Counted from the stretch's first letter, positions 27,627-37,333 are shown. The stretch: DNA of 64,000 bases from Pseudomonas azadiae (GCF_019145355.1 NZ_JAHSTY010000001.1:2542001-2606000); one strand, 5' to 3'. Numbers and translations: made by a program. The notes: generated by a model from the sequence alone, not told the origin.

Positions 27627-27697
27627 TGTGGGAGCTGGCTTGCCTGCGATAGCGGTGTGTCAGTCACATATCAGGTGCTGATACACCGCTATCGCAG
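27627..27697. repeat. Decayed REPIN (one arm truncated)
   Basis: A full REP GTGGGAGCTGGCTTGCCTGCGATAGCGGTG is answered by CACCGCTATCGCAG, after which the second arm stops and the sequence changes to CATAGGTATCTACACA. Confidence 0.8.
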
Positions 27698-27737
27698 CAT
27701 AGGTATCTACACATCTTTCAAAGGTTGAAAAATCTCT

Positions 27738-27868
27738 GTAGTGAGCGGGCTTGCCCCGCGCTGGGTGGCGAAGCCGCCCCAAACCAGGCGACCTGGTTCT
27801 AGCTGGACTCTGGGGTGGCTTTATTGGGGCCGCTTCGCCACCCAGCGCGGGGCAAGCCCGCTCACTAC
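27738..27868. repeat. Type II REPIN
   Basis: Inverted 43-base arms beginning GTAGTGAGCGGGCTTGCCCC with one mismatch, around a spacer that starts AAACCAGGCG and ends CTTTATT. The spacer is the reverse orientation of that in the copy at 46834. Confidence 0.92.
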
Positions 27869-27921
27869 ACAACTGCTTGCTGTTGCTCTGGCCAGATCCA
27901 AAAAATAGTCGCCTGACAGAC

Positions 27922-27950
27922 CGCCATCGCAGGCAAGCCAGCTCCCACAG
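27922..27950. repeat. Single REP sequence
   Basis: One lone REP (GCCATCGCAGGCAAGCCAGCTCCCACAG read on the plus strand) just beyond the thyA stop codon, without a facing partner. Confidence 0.85.
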
Positions 27951-27968
27951 TTTTAACCGAGTCAGGCT

Positions 27969-28802
27969 TTAGATCGCCACGTCAGCCTTGATGCTTGGAT
28001 CGGCGTCGTAGCCCACGATTTCGAAGTCTTCGAACTTATAGTCATAGATCGACGCAGGTTTACGCTTGATCACCAGTTCCGGCAGCTTCTTCGGCGTACG
28101 CGCCAGTTGCGTGCGGATCTGTTCCATATGGTTGCTGTAAGCGTGGGTGTCGCCAGTGGTAACGATGATCTCATGCGGGATCAGGTCGCATTGCTGGGCC
28201 AGCATGTGGGTGAGCAATGCCAGCGCGGCGGTGTTGTACGGCAGGCCGAGGAACACATCGGAACTGCGAATGTACAGCTGCATCGACAGGTGACCGTCAT
28301 GCACGAACGCCTGGTACAGCAGGTGGCACGGCGGCAGGGCCTGCTTGCCGTTGCGCGCGTTTTCCTGCGGGCTCCTGGTTTCGTCCGGCAGGTACTCGAC
28401 GTTCCAGCCGTGGAACAGGATGCGGCGGCTGTTGGGGTTGGTCTTGAGCGTGTGCACCATGTAATCGATCTGGTTGATCGTGCCGCCGTCCTTGGTCGGC
28501 CAGGCGGTCCACTGCTCGCCGTACACCGGGCCCAGGTCGCCGTCTTCGGTGGCCCATTCGTCCCAGATCTTTACGCCGTTTTCGTTGAGCCACTTGATGT
28601 TGGTGTTGCCGCTCAACATCCAGATCAGCTCGTTGGCGATGCTTTTGAAGTGAAGCTTCTTGGTGGTCAGCAGCGGGAAGCCGTCGGCCAGGTTATGCCG
28701 ATACTGACGGGCGAACACGGCCTTGGTGCCGGTGCCGGTGCGATCGCCCTTGGTGAGTCCGTTGGTCACGACGTCGTTCAGGAGTTCGAGGTATTGCTTC
28801 AT
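27969..28802 (-). CDS. thyA: Thymidylate synthase
   Basis: Methylates dUMP to dTMP with methylene-tetrahydrofolate, releasing dihydrofolate for FolA. The 277-residue length is slightly longer than the E. coli enzyme because of an insert after the [14 protein letters not shown] region. Active-site Cys lies in LPPCHLLYQ (about 158), with [12 protein letters not shown] (about 180) and the C-terminal ADVAI. The start is at 28802 (MKQYLELL); a longer frame exists but is not conserved in the family. lgt lies 57 bases upstream on the same strand, a common thyA partner. Confidence 0.97.
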   Translation of the reverse strand: MKQYLELLNDVVTNGLTKGDRTGTGTKAVFARQYRHNLADGFPLLTTKKLHFKSIANELIWMLSGNTNIKWLNENGVKIWDEWATEDGDLGPVYGEQWTAWPTKDGGTINQIDYMVHTLKTNPNSRRILFHGWNVEYLPDETRSPQENARNGKQALPPCHLLYQAFVHDGHLSMQLYIRSSDVFLGLPYNTAALALLTHMLAQQCDLIPHEIIVTTGDTHAYSNHMEQIRTQLARTPKKLPELVIKRKPASIYDYKFEDFEIVGYDADPSIKADVAI

Positions 28803-28859
28803 GTGTGTACCCGTATCGTTGAAGCCGAGGCTTTGGAGAAAAAACCTCGGCATTCGAAT

Positions 28860-29672
28860 TTAAAGCGCGGCGTTCTTGATCGGTTGCGGGCGATTGTACG
28901 CCCACCACAGCATGCCCAGTCCGGCCAGGATCATCGGGATACTGAGCACCTGCCCCATGGTCAGCCAGCCCCATGCCAGGTAGCCCAACTGTGCATCCGG
29001 CACGCGCACGAACTCGACGACAAAGCGGAAGATCCCGTAGAACAACGCGAACATCCCCGACACCGCCATGGTGGGCCGTGGCTTGCGCGAAAAGAGATAC
29101 AGGATAAGGAACAGTGCCACGCCTTCCAACGCGAACTGATAGAGCTGCGACGGGTGGCGCGGCAGTTGCGCCGGGTCGCTGAACGGCGGGAAGACCATGG
29201 CCCATGGCACGTCGGTCGGCTTGCCCCACAATTCGGCATTGATGAAGTTGCCGATACGCCCGGCGCCCAGGCCGATAGGCACCATCGGTGCGATGAAGTC
29301 CATCAACTGGAAGAACGACTTGCCATTGCGTCGGCCGAACCACCAGGCGGCGATCATTACGCCGATAAAGCCGCCATGGAAGGCCATGCCGCCCTTCCAT
29401 ACTTCGAAGATCAGTGTCGGGTTGGCGATATAGGCGGAAAGATCGTAGAACAGCACATACCCCAGCCGCCCGCCGACAATCACGCCCATCGACAGCCAGA
29501 AAATCAGGTCGGAGAGCTTCTCTTTGGTCCAGGTCGGGTCGAAACGGTTCAGGCGCCGAGAGGCCAGGAACCAGGCACCGCCGATGCCGACCAGGTACAT
29601 CAGCCCGTACCAATGGATTTTCAGCGGACCGATGGCCAAGGCCACCGGGTCGATCTGCGGGTAAGGCAGCAT
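28860..29672 (-). CDS. lgt: Prolipoprotein diacylglyceryl transferase
   Basis: Inner-membrane enzyme that transfers diacylglycerol from phosphatidylglycerol to the lipobox Cys of prolipoproteins, the first step of lipoprotein maturation. The 270 residues carry about seven membrane helices. Family signatures [10 protein letters not shown] (active-site His, about 100) and [15 protein letters not shown] (about 138-152, essential Arg and Asn) are intact. It precedes thyA on the same strand and follows the TauE/SafE gene after 81 bases. Confidence 0.96.
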   Translation of the reverse strand: MLPYPQIDPVALAIGPLKIHWYGLMYLVGIGGAWFLASRRLNRFDPTWTKEKLSDLIFWLSMGVIVGGRLGYVLFYDLSAYIANPTLIFEVWKGGMAFHGGFIGVMIAAWWFGRRNGKSFFQLMDFIAPMVPIGLGAGRIGNFINAELWGKPTDVPWAMVFPPFSDPAQLPRHPSQLYQFALEGVALFLILYLFSRKPRPTMAVSGMFALFYGIFRFVVEFVRVPDAQLGYLAWGWLTMGQVLSIPMILAGLGMLWWAYNRPQPIKNAAL

Positions 29673-29753
29673 TGCGACTCCTCGTTAAATCATTCCGTTA
29701 TAGCGACCGGACCATGCCCGGGCGCGATTAAGTCTGCGTTACAGCAACTGCCA

Positions 29754-30536
29754 TCAAATCAAAAAGGTGATGCCGACACAGAACAGCAGCCCGGCGAACA
29801 ACCGCTTGAGCAAGCGCGGCGACAGCCGGTGCGCCAGGCGTGCGCCGAAGCGGGCAAACACCATGCTGGTCAGGGCAATGCCCAGCAGCGCCGGCAAATA
29901 CACGAACCCTAGACTATGAGCGGGCAGCAGCGGGTCATGCCAGCCCAGAATCATGAAACTTGCCGCGCTGGCCACCGCAATCGGAAGCCCGCACGCGGAT
30001 GAGGTGGCTACCGCCTGCTGCATCGGCACGCCGCGCCAGGTCAGAAACGGCACCGTCAGCGAGCCGCCGCCGATGCCAAAAATCGCCGAGGCCCAGCCGA
30101 TGACTGTGCCCGCCAGGCCAAGACCGAGCTTGCCCGGCACCGTCCGGCTGGCCTTGGGCTTGAAATCCAGCGCCAGCTGCACGGCTACCAGCAAGGCAAA
30201 CACACCGATGATTTTTTGCAGGTGAGGGCCGGAAATCGCTTCGGCGGTCAGCGCGCCAAAGCCTGCGCCGATCAGGATACCCACGGTCATCCACGCAAAG
30301 ATCGGCCAACGTACCGCGCCACGCCGATGATGCTCACGCACGGCATTCACCGAGGTAAAGATGATCGTCGCAAGCGAAGTGCCGACGGCCAGGTGGGTCA
30401 GCACCTGCGGGTCGAAGCCCTGCAAGGTGAAGCTGAACACCAGCACCGGCACGATGATGATCCCGCCGCCCACGCCAAACAGCCCGGCGAGCACGCCTGC
30501 GCAGGCGCCAAGCAGCAAATACAGCAAAAATTCCAT
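29754..30536 (-). CDS. TauE/SafE-family anion permease
   Basis: A 260-residue inner-membrane protein with about eight helices. Both halves begin with the family's glycine-rich repeat: GLFGVGGGIIIVPVLV (about 18-33) and AIFGIGGGSLTVPFL (about 150-165). TauE/SafE proteins export sulfite, sulfoacetate or other organosulfur anions; the substrate here is unknown. ATG at 30536 is chosen because the upstream frame runs through the divergent NRDE promoter and start. It reads towards lgt. Confidence 0.85.
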   Translation of the reverse strand: MEFLLYLLLGACAGVLAGLFGVGGGIIIVPVLVFSFTLQGFDPQVLTHLAVGTSLATIIFTSVNAVREHHRRGAVRWPIFAWMTVGILIGAGFGALTAEAISGPHLQKIIGVFALLVAVQLALDFKPKASRTVPGKLGLGLAGTVIGWASAIFGIGGGSLTVPFLTWRGVPMQQAVATSSACGLPIAVASAASFMILGWHDPLLPAHSLGFVYLPALLGIALTSMVFARFGARLAHRLSPRLLKRLFAGLLFCVGITFLI

Positions 30537-30657
30537 GGGAGCCCCCCCGACCAAGTCCGGCATGTTAACGGATGGAAGGCATGCGACCCAACTGGATACG
30601 ATGGAACGCCCTTGCCCGAGTGGGTAGAGTGGCAAAAACACAAAGGGGAATCGCCTG

Positions 30658-31404
30658 ATGTGCCTGATTGTTTTCGCCTGGCGGCCGGGCCACGCCCAGC
30701 CACTGATCGTCGCGGCCAACCGCGATGAGTTCTACGCCCGCCCCAGCCTGCCGCTGGCCCAGTGGCCGGATGCGCCGCACGTTTACGCCGGCCGCGACCA
30801 GGAGGCAGGCGGCACCTGGCTGGGGGTCAATGCCGACGGACGCTTCGCCGCCTTGACCAACATCCGCGACCCGCACCAACCGCCGGCACGTAAGTCGCGC
30901 GGTGAGTTGGTGGCGCGGTTTCTCAACGGTTCGATGCCGATTGACGACTATCTGGCCGATGTTAACGGCCGTTCGATTGAGTATGCCGGGTTTAACCTGC
31001 TGGTGGGCACGCGGGACGAGCTGTGGCACTACAACGCCAATCAGACCGAGCCCACGCGGTTGGAGCCCGGCGTTTACGGGTTATCCAACGCTGGCCTTGA
31101 TACGCCGTGGCCCAAGCTGCTCAAGGCCAAGGCGGCGTTGAGCGAAGTGCTGGAAGATCCACAACCTGAGGCGTTGCTGGCGATTTTGAGTGATCCGCAG
31201 ACGGCAGCGTTTGGCCAGTTGCCAGATACCGGCGTGGGGTTGGCGACTGAAAGCCTGCTGTCGAGCGTGTTTATTGCCAGCCCGAGTTACGGGACGCGGG
31301 CAAGTACGGTATTGATTGTGAATGCCGACGGGACGCGGCGGATGGTGGAACGCAGTTTTGGGCCGCAGGGTGGTAGGTTGGGCGAGGTAGAGCTGAGGAT
31401 TTAA
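30658..31404 (+). CDS. NRDE (TANGO2-like) family protein
   Basis: A 248-residue protein beginning MCLIVFAW with the name-giving motif NRDEFYARPS (about 21). An invariant Cys2 exposed after Met removal is a feature of Ntn-type proteins, and TANGO2 relatives have been linked to haem handling and mitochondrial metabolism in eukaryotes. GGTWLGVNADGRFAALTN (about 45) is also conserved. Its bacterial role is not established. The start is preceded by GGGGAAT. It is divergent from the TauE/SafE gene. Confidence 0.85.
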   Translation: MCLIVFAWRPGHAQPLIVAANRDEFYARPSLPLAQWPDAPHVYAGRDQEAGGTWLGVNADGRFAALTNIRDPHQPPARKSRGELVARFLNGSMPIDDYLADVNGRSIEYAGFNLLVGTRDELWHYNANQTEPTRLEPGVYGLSNAGLDTPWPKLLKAKAALSEVLEDPQPEALLAILSDPQTAAFGQLPDTGVGLATESLLSSVFIASPSYGTRASTVLIVNADGTRRMVERSFGPQGGRLGEVELRI

Positions 31405-31421
31405 TGGCGCCTGGACTGCCG

Positions 31422-31490
31422 CCATCGCAGGCAAGCCAGCTCCCACATTTGGAATGCATTCCCCTGTGGGAGCTGGCTTGCCTGCGATGG
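31422..31490. repeat. REPIN: inverted REP pair
   Basis: Opposed GTGGGAGCTGGCTTGCCTGCGATGGC arms with a spacer of about 20 bases, between the convergent NRDE and ptsP genes. Confidence 0.9.
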
Positions 31491-31502
31491 CCGCGACGCG
31501 GT

Positions 31503-33782
31503 CTAGAGGGTTTTCGCCGAGGCCGGATTGATCATCCGCGTCAGCCCCAAGTTCTTCAGCGCCAATTGCAACGAGCTGTGGATAACCTGCGGGTTGTCGA
31601 TGGTCATCAGCTCCGCCAGCAGATCCTTGGCCATGCTCAGTTCAACCTGGCGCAACATCCACTTCACCTTTGGCAAGTTGGTGGCGTTCATCGACAGGCT
31701 GTCAAAGCCCATCGCCATCAACAGCACCGCCGCCGCCGGGTCGCCGGCCATTTCACCGCAGATGCTTACCGGCTTGCCTTCGGCATGGGCGTCGCGCACT
31801 ACGTGTTGCAGGGCTTGCAGCACCGCCGGGTGCAGGTAGTCGTAGAGGTCCGCCACCCGGGGGTTGTTGCGGTCCACGGCCAGCAGGTATTGGGTTAAAT
31901 CGTTGGAGCCCACCGACAGGAAGTCCACCTGCCGCGCCAGCTCCTTGGCCTGGTACACCGCCGCCGGGATTTCGATCATCACGCCAATCGGCGGCATCGG
32001 TACGTCGGCGCCTTCGTCGCGCACTTCGCCCCAGGCACGGTGGATCAGGTGCAGCGCCTCTTCCAGCTCATGGGTGCCGGAGATCATCGGCAACAGGATG
32101 CGCAGGTTGTTCAGGCCTTCGCTGGCCTTGAGCATGGCGCGGGTCTGCACCAGGAAGATTTCCGGGTGGTCGAGGGTGACGCGAATACCGCGCCAGCCGA
32201 GGAAGGGGTTGTCTTCCTTGATCGGGAAATACGACAGTGACTTGTCGCCGCCGATGTCGAGGCTGCGCATGGTCACCGGCAGCGGGTGGAAGGCTTGCAG
32301 TTGCTCGCGATAAATCGCCAGCTGCTCCTTCTCGCTCGGGAAGCGCTGGTTGATCATGAACGGCACTTCGGTGCGGTACAGCCCCACCCCTTCGGCGCCG
32401 CGCTGTTGCGCACGGGCCACATCGGCGAGCAGGCCGGTATTGACCAGCAGCGGTACACGGTGGCCATCGGTGGTCACACACGGCAGCTCGCGCAAGGAAT
32501 CAAGGCCCAGCGCCAACTGCTTCTCTTCCTCCACCACTTCGGCGTATTGCTTGCGCAGCAGCTCGCTGGGGTTGGTGAAGACTTCGCCACGATGGCCGTC
32601 GACGATCATGTCGATGCCATCGACCTTGGAATACGGCAGGTCCACCAGGCCCATCACTGTCGGAATGCCCATGGCACGGGCCAGGATCGCGACGTGGGAG
32701 TTGCCCGAGCCGAGTACCGACACCAGGCCCACCAGTTTGCCTTCCGGCACTTCGCCGAGCATGGTGGCGGTCAGTTCTTCACTGATCAGGATGGTGTTGG
32801 CGGGGTAGACCAGGTTGGTGGTGCGGTCTTCCTGCAGATAGGCCAGCAGACGGCGACCGAGGTCGCGCACGTCCGAGGCGCGCTCGCGCAGGTAGGCGTC
32901 GTCCATCAATTCGAAACGGTTGACGTGATCGGTCACCACCTGGCGCAGCGCGCCCTGGGCCCACTGGCCGGTCTTGATCACGGTCTTTACTTCGTTACCC
33001 AGGGACGCGTCGTCGAGCATCATCTGATACACGTCGAACAGCGCGCGCTCTTCGGGGCGCAACTGGGTCGCCAGTTTGGTCGACAGGTTGCGCATATCGG
33101 CGCGCACGCCTTCCAGGGCGGTCTTGAACAGTTTGATTTCGGCGTCGATGTCTTTGACGGTCTTGTCCGGCACCACATCCAGGTCCGCCGGCGGCAACAT
33201 GACCACCGCCGTACCGACCGCAGCGCCCGGCGAACCCGGCACGCCCACGAACTTGGCTTCCTGGATGCCCTTGCCCTCGCGGCCCAGGCCACGGATCGAG
33301 CCGGTCGCTTCGGCGTGGGCAATAACCCCGGCCAATTGCGCGCTCATGGTCACCAGGAAGGCTTCTTCACCTTCGTCGAACTGGCGCCGCTCTTTTTGCT
33401 GGATGACCAACACGCCGACAACGCGACGGTGATGAATGATCGGCGCGCCGAGAAACGAGGCGTAGCGCTCTTCGCCGGTTTCGGCAAAGTAACGGTAACG
33501 CGGGTGGTCGGCGGCGTGTTCAAGGTTCAGGGGTTCTTCACGCGTCCCCACCAGGCCCACCAGACCTTCATTGGGCGCCATGCTGACCTTGCCGATGGAG
33601 CGCTTGTTCAGGCCCTCGGTGGCCATCAGCACAAAACGGTTGGTCTCGGGGTCCAGCAGGTAAACCGAGCAGACCTGGCTGCCCATGGCTTCCTTGACGC
33701 GCAACACAATAATCCCCAACGCCGCCTTGAGATCCTTGGCGGAGTTAACTTCCTGGACGATCTTGCGCAGCGTATTGAGCAT
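31503..33782 (-). CDS. ptsP: PEP-protein phosphotransferase of the nitrogen PTS (EI-Ntr)
   Basis: First enzyme of the regulatory nitrogen phosphotransfer chain (PtsP to PtsO to PtsN), linking PEP and glutamine levels to metabolism and stress. The 759 residues hold a GAF domain (about 15-160), the EI N-terminal domain (about 175-300), a swivelling domain with the phosphorylated His at about 363 (GSGNSHVAILARAMG), and the C-terminal PEP-binding TIM barrel (about 415-740, with PIGVMIEIPAAV and SVGSNDLTQYLLA). It follows rppH by 22 bases, the usual Pseudomonas and enteric pairing. Confidence 0.96.
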   Translation of the reverse strand: MLNTLRKIVQEVNSAKDLKAALGIIVLRVKEAMGSQVCSVYLLDPETNRFVLMATEGLNKRSIGKVSMAPNEGLVGLVGTREEPLNLEHAADHPRYRYFAETGEERYASFLGAPIIHHRRVVGVLVIQQKERRQFDEGEEAFLVTMSAQLAGVIAHAEATGSIRGLGREGKGIQEAKFVGVPGSPGAAVGTAVVMLPPADLDVVPDKTVKDIDAEIKLFKTALEGVRADMRNLSTKLATQLRPEERALFDVYQMMLDDASLGNEVKTVIKTGQWAQGALRQVVTDHVNRFELMDDAYLRERASDVRDLGRRLLAYLQEDRTTNLVYPANTILISEELTATMLGEVPEGKLVGLVSVLGSGNSHVAILARAMGIPTVMGLVDLPYSKVDGIDMIVDGHRGEVFTNPSELLRKQYAEVVEEEKQLALGLDSLRELPCVTTDGHRVPLLVNTGLLADVARAQQRGAEGVGLYRTEVPFMINQRFPSEKEQLAIYREQLQAFHPLPVTMRSLDIGGDKSLSYFPIKEDNPFLGWRGIRVTLDHPEIFLVQTRAMLKASEGLNNLRILLPMISGTHELEEALHLIHRAWGEVRDEGADVPMPPIGVMIEIPAAVYQAKELARQVDFLSVGSNDLTQYLLAVDRNNPRVADLYDYLHPAVLQALQHVVRDAHAEGKPVSICGEMAGDPAAAVLLMAMGFDSLSMNATNLPKVKWMLRQVELSMAKDLLAELMTIDNPQVIHSSLQLALKNLGLTRMINPASAKTL

Positions 33783-33804
33783 GGCTCGGGGTCGAACTCC
33801 GTCG

Positions 33805-34284
33805 TCAGTCGCGCGCTAAAAGGCGCGGGGCAAGCTCTTTGAGCGCGCGACGATAAACCTCGCGCTTGAATGTCACCACCTGGCCCAACGGATACCAATA
33901 GCTGACCCAGCGCCAGCCATCGAACTCCGGTTTACCGGTCAAATCCATCCGCACCCGCTGCTCGTTGGAGATCAGGCGCAGGAGAAACCATTTCTGCTTC
34001 TGGCCGATGCACAGCGGTTGGCTGTGGGTACGCACCAGGCGTTGCGGCAAACGATAACGCAACCAGCCACGGGTACAGGCCAGAATCTGTACATCTTCAC
34101 GCTCAAGGCCGACTTCTTCATTCAACTCACGGTACAAGGCGTCTTCAGGGGTTTCGTCGGGGTTGATTCCGCCTTGAGGAAACTGCCAGGCATCTTGGTT
34201 GATTCGGCGAGCCCATAGCACCTGTCCGGCATCATTCGTAAGAATAATCCCGACATTAGGACGGAAACCATCGGGGTCGATCAC
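33805..34284 (-). CDS. rppH: RNA pyrophosphohydrolase
   Basis: Nudix hydrolase that removes pyrophosphate from 5'-triphosphorylated mRNA and so starts RNase E-dependent decay. The 159-residue form begins with GTG at 34284 ([14 protein letters not shown]), which matches the family and has GAGG eight bases upstream; an in-frame ATG 20 codons earlier gives a non-family extension. The Nudix box begins [10 protein letters not shown] and ends REL-EEVGL (about 35-57). It leads the rppH-ptsP operon and is divergent from a HAD phosphatase gene. Confidence 0.95.
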   Translation of the reverse strand: MIDPDGFRPNVGIILTNDAGQVLWARRINQDAWQFPQGGINPDETPEDALYRELNEEVGLEREDVQILACTRGWLRYRLPQRLVRTHSQPLCIGQKQKWFLLRLISNEQRVRMDLTGKPEFDGWRWVSYWYPLGQVVTFKREVYRRALKELAPRLLARD

Positions 34285-34427
34285 GGCAACAACCTCGCAA
34301 ACGCATGTCGCCGCATTGTTCCACAAAGGTTGTTCCAGCGGCAACGAGGCTTCTTACCTTATGTGCACTCTTGTGAAAAGACCGTATTCTGGACGCCTTT
34401 TTACAGACTTTTCAGCGAGTAACTGCA

Positions 34428-35084
34428 ATGCGCCTGGCTTTATTCGACTTGGACAACACCCTTCTGGGCGGTGACAGCGACCACGCCTGGGGCGATTACC
34501 TGTGCGAACGCGGGATTCTCGACCCGGTGGCCTATAAAGCCCGCAACGATGAGTTCTACCAGGATTACCTCGCCGGCAAGCTGGATAACGCCGCCTACCT
34601 TAACTTTTGCCTGGAAATCCTCGGCCGCACCGAGATGGCCCAGCTCGATGAGTGGCACAACGACTATATGCGCGATTGCATCGAGCCGATCATGTTGCCG
34701 CGGGCCGTAGAACTGCTGGCCAAGCACCGCGCCGCCGGTGACAAGCTGGTGATCATCACCGCCACCAACCGTTTCGTCACCGCGCCAATTGCCGCACGCC
34801 TGGGCGTAGACACCCTGATCGCCACCGAGTGCGAGATGGAAAACGGCCGCTATACCGGGCGCAGCACCGATGTGCCGTGCTTTCGTGAGGGCAAGGTGAC
34901 GCGGTTGAACCGTTGGCTGGAAGAAACCGGCTTCAGCTTGGAAGACAGTTATTTCTATAGCGACTCGATGAATGACCTGCCGTTGCTGGAGCAGGTGACT
35001 CATCCGGTGGCGGTGGATCCGGATCCGAATCTGCGGGCTGAGGCCGAGAAGCGGGGTTGGCCGGTGATTACGCTGCGTAGCTGA
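34428..35084 (+). CDS. HAD-IB phosphatase (SerB/CicA-like)
   Basis: A 218-residue cytosolic HAD hydrolase: motif [18 protein letters not shown] (nucleophile Asp8), motif [12 protein letters not shown] (about 109), and motif [13 protein letters not shown] (about 182). The cap between motifs I and II has the helical SerB-like form. The group includes phosphoserine phosphatase-like enzymes of varied substrate, so serine synthesis should not be assumed. It is divergent from rppH, a conserved Pseudomonas arrangement. Confidence 0.85.
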   Translation: MRLALFDLDNTLLGGDSDHAWGDYLCERGILDPVAYKARNDEFYQDYLAGKLDNAAYLNFCLEILGRTEMAQLDEWHNDYMRDCIEPIMLPRAVELLAKHRAAGDKLVIITATNRFVTAPIAARLGVDTLIATECEMENGRYTGRSTDVPCFREGKVTRLNRWLEETGFSLEDSYFYSDSMNDLPLLEQVTHPVAVDPDPNLRAEAEKRGWPVITLRS

Positions 35085-35089
35085 TGGCG

Positions 35090-35175
35090 CTATCGCGGGC
35101 AAGCCCGCTCCCACAGTTGACCGAGTTGCCCTGAAAAAACCGGATCAAATGTGGGAGCTGGCTTGCCTGCGATGC
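35090..35175. repeat. Mixed-arm REPIN
   Basis: The left arm TATCGCGGGCAAGCCCGCTCCCAC is the C/G-rich REP variant, and the right arm is the common GTGGGAGCTGGCTTGCCTGCGAT. It lies between the convergent HAD and DUF2269 genes. Confidence 0.85.
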
Positions 35176-35195
35176 AGTCACCTCGGTCTCAAGCC

Positions 35196-35663
35196 TTACA
35201 TGGGCTTGGCCACCATCAAATAGAAAATCACCATGAACGCCAAAAACGCCGGCCACCCCAGGCCAAACCACCAACGCATATAGGTCGCGGCCTTGAGCGG
35301 CATCGCCGTCCCCTCGCGCAACGCCTGCTCCGCCATCTTGTGCACACGAATCTGCAACCACACCACCGGCAGCCAGCAGATCCCCGCCAGCACATACAGG
35401 GCGAACGTCCACTGCAACCAGCTCTGCTGCAAAGACCACCCCGCCAGGTGCATCAAGCCGATGCCGCTCAGCGGCTGGAACACCGCCGTGGTCGCGGTAA
35501 ACGCCCAGTCGGCGAACACCAGGTGCTTGAAGGTCACAGCGATGACTTCGACCTTCCCGGTGCGCCAGGCGCGTAACGCGTAGTAAGCCGAACCGGCGCC
35601 AAGGCCGAACAAGACGGTGGAAGAAAGGATATGCAGGGTTTTCAACAGCAGGTAAGCGCTCAT
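35196..35663 (-). CDS. DUF2269 family membrane protein
   Basis: A 155-residue integral membrane protein with four or more helices. It opens with LLLKTLHILSSTVLFGLGAGSAYYALR, and His10 in the first helix is conserved in the family. Histidines and aromatic residues within the helices would allow haem or metal binding, which is inference. Its start overlaps the stop of the SDR gene by four bases. A second DUF2269 protein is encoded at the other end of the same operon. Confidence 0.75.
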   Translation of the reverse strand: MSAYLLLKTLHILSSTVLFGLGAGSAYYALRAWRTGKVEVIAVTFKHLVFADWAFTATTAVFQPLSGIGLMHLAGWSLQQSWLQWTFALYVLAGICWLPVVWLQIRVHKMAEQALREGTAMPLKAATYMRWWFGLGWPAFLAFMVIFYLMVAKPM

Positions 35664-36910
35664 TGACGGGGCTCAGTCCAAAATAGCCATAAGGTGGCCA
35701 CCATCAACACCAGGTTCTTGGCGACGGCGGCATAAGGGTCAAACCAATAGTGGGGCAGAATCAGGCTGATGAGCACGGTGTATCCGGCCATCAGCAACAG
35801 TTGCAACATCAGTGTTCGGCGCCGCCAGCGGCGGACCAGCAACCCCAAGCCCAACAGGCCATCGCACAGCGACCCGCCGATCACCGCCAGCGTCGCCCAG
35901 ATGCCGTGCACGCCTGCCTGCGCCATGATGCGCACGCCCCAGTCGTATCCCGGCCCCAGGCACACGGCTGCGGTGCCCAGCCAGATCAGCACCAGCACCG
36001 CCAGCATCAGGGGCCGGATCGTGAGCTGGCTGCTCACGGCCGCTGTCGGCCAGCCCTGCAAACGCGAAGACAGCGGCGCCGCCGAATAACCGCAGACCGA
36101 AGCCAGCACCTCGGGGTCGGCCACATTGTCCTGTTGCGCCAGGGTGATACTTTGTCTGTTGAGCGCGCGCCAACCCAGGCGGTCGCCCATCCAACCGCTC
36201 AATTTCAGCAACGGGGCTTGCACGTATCGACCCGGCCTCCAGCCTTGGGCGGCGCGCAAATGATCGATGACCTGGCTCAGCCGCATCGGTTCAGGCCCGA
36301 CCAAGGGCAATACCATCGATTCGGTAGGCCAGCGCCGCAGCAGCGCCAGCACGGCACCGACCACGTCATCGATATGCACCGGCTGCAGGTGGGCCTTGAG
36401 GTTCAGCAGCGGGATCAGCGGCCAGGGGGAAAGCGCGGCGAGCCAGGCGCTGCTCGCTCCGCCCTCACCCACAACCAAGGAAGGGCGCAGCACCACTGAA
36501 TCGATGTTCAGGCCGAGCAGGTAATCGTCAGCTACGCCTTTACTGGCAAGAAAAGGCACGTCGGCCTGCGTTGAGGCGCCCAAGGCCGATATCTGCAGCA
36601 CCCGCACGCCACGCCGCGCCGCCAGATCAAACAACGCGCAAGCGCCCTGATCCTGAACCCGGCTCAACTCGGCCGCGTCCACGCTCAGCAGACCGGCTGC
36701 ATTGATCAATAAATCAACGGATTCAGGAAAGTTGAACGCTTCAGTATCGGCAGCCAGCCGGCCCAGATCCAGCGAGCGCCACTGCACTCCGGGCCAATCC
36801 TGGCTTCGAGGCTCGCGACAGGTTGCAACCACGCAGTGCCCCGCTTGCTGCAGGGCCCGCAGCAGGTGGCGCCCGATAAACCCAGTGGCGCCCACCAGAA
36901 GAATATTCAT
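35660..36910 (-). CDS. Fusion of an NAD(P)-binding SDR domain and a DoxX-like membrane domain
   Basis: A 416-residue protein. The N-terminal half is an extended SDR/NmrA-like domain with the nucleotide motif LLVGATGFIGRHLLRALQQAG (about 4-24) and SALGASTQADVPFLASKGVADDYL (about 108) in place of a classical YxxxK. The C-terminal part (about 295-416) contains four hydrophobic helices of DoxX-like type, beginning LTIRPLMLAVLVLIWLG. Such fusions occur in Pseudomonas but have no settled function. It is flanked by two DUF2269 genes in one operon. Confidence 0.8.
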   Translation of the reverse strand: MNILLVGATGFIGRHLLRALQQAGHCVVATCREPRSQDWPGVQWRSLDLGRLAADTEAFNFPESVDLLINAAGLLSVDAAELSRVQDQGACALFDLAARRGVRVLQISALGASTQADVPFLASKGVADDYLLGLNIDSVVLRPSLVVGEGGASSAWLAALSPWPLIPLLNLKAHLQPVHIDDVVGAVLALLRRWPTESMVLPLVGPEPMRLSQVIDHLRAAQGWRPGRYVQAPLLKLSGWMGDRLGWRALNRQSITLAQQDNVADPEVLASVCGYSAAPLSSRLQGWPTAAVSSQLTIRPLMLAVLVLIWLGTAAVCLGPGYDWGVRIMAQAGVHGIWATLAVIGGSLCDGLLGLGLLVRRWRRRTLMLQLLLMAGYTVLISLILPHYWFDPYAAVAKNLVLMVATLWLFWTEPRQ

Positions 36911-36919
36911 GTAGCTCCT

Positions 36920-37333
36920 TTAGACCGGTTTGGCGCCCATCAACCCGGCAATCGCCACAAAACCCACCAGGCTGATCACCGCCAGTGCGAGGGTGAAATT
37001 CAGGCTGCCGCCCTCGCCCTTGCGCAGCCGATTGAGCCGCGCCACCAGCCAGAACCACGCCAGCGCCGCCACGCTGTAGAGGAGGCTGGACCCCAGGATC
37101 CAGGTCTGCCCCAACGGCCAGCCGACAAGGTGCACCAGCCACCAGCCAGTGAACGGCATGCTGACCAGGCAAACGCCCATCAATAGCCAGATGAAGGCCC
37201 ACGGCCGCTGCACGGTCACCGCCGCGCCGGTGCTGCGTTTGCGCCAGGCCAGCAACGCCAGGCCAAAGCCACTGAGCAGCAACAACACGGTGGCCGCGAC
37301 GTGGATAACTTTCAGGGTGGACAGGGTTTCCAT
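36920..37333 (-). CDS. DUF2269 family membrane protein (second paralogue)
   Basis: A 137-residue membrane protein with four predicted helices, beginning METLSTLKVIHVAATVLLLLSGFG; His11 corresponds to His10 of the paralogue at 35196. It is the first gene of the three-gene operon, nine bases upstream of the SDR fusion gene. The two DUF2269 proteins are clearly diverged, which suggests a heterodimer rather than a recent duplication. Confidence 0.75.
   Translation of the reverse strand: METLSTLKVIHVAATVLLLLSGFGLALLAWRKRSTGAAVTVQRPWAFIWLLMGVCLVSMPFTGWWLVHLVGWPLGQTWILGSSLLYSVAALAWFWLVARLNRLRKGEGGSLNFTLALAVISLVGFVAIAGLMGAKPV

Larger units (their letters stand above)
27605..27968. other. Gene-free interval of 364 bases filled with repeats
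   Basis: Between cadR and thyA (convergent) there is no supported gene. The interval holds a degenerate type I REPIN, a type II REPIN preceded by the flank CATAGGTATCTACACA, and a single REP near the thyA stop, each listed separately. Confidence 0.9.

Noticed and set aside
34428..35084. Phosphoserine phosphatase serB
   Set aside because: The motifs are general to HAD-IB phosphatases, and the sequence lacks the N-terminal ACT-like region of Pseudomonas SerB; kept as an unspecified phosphatase.
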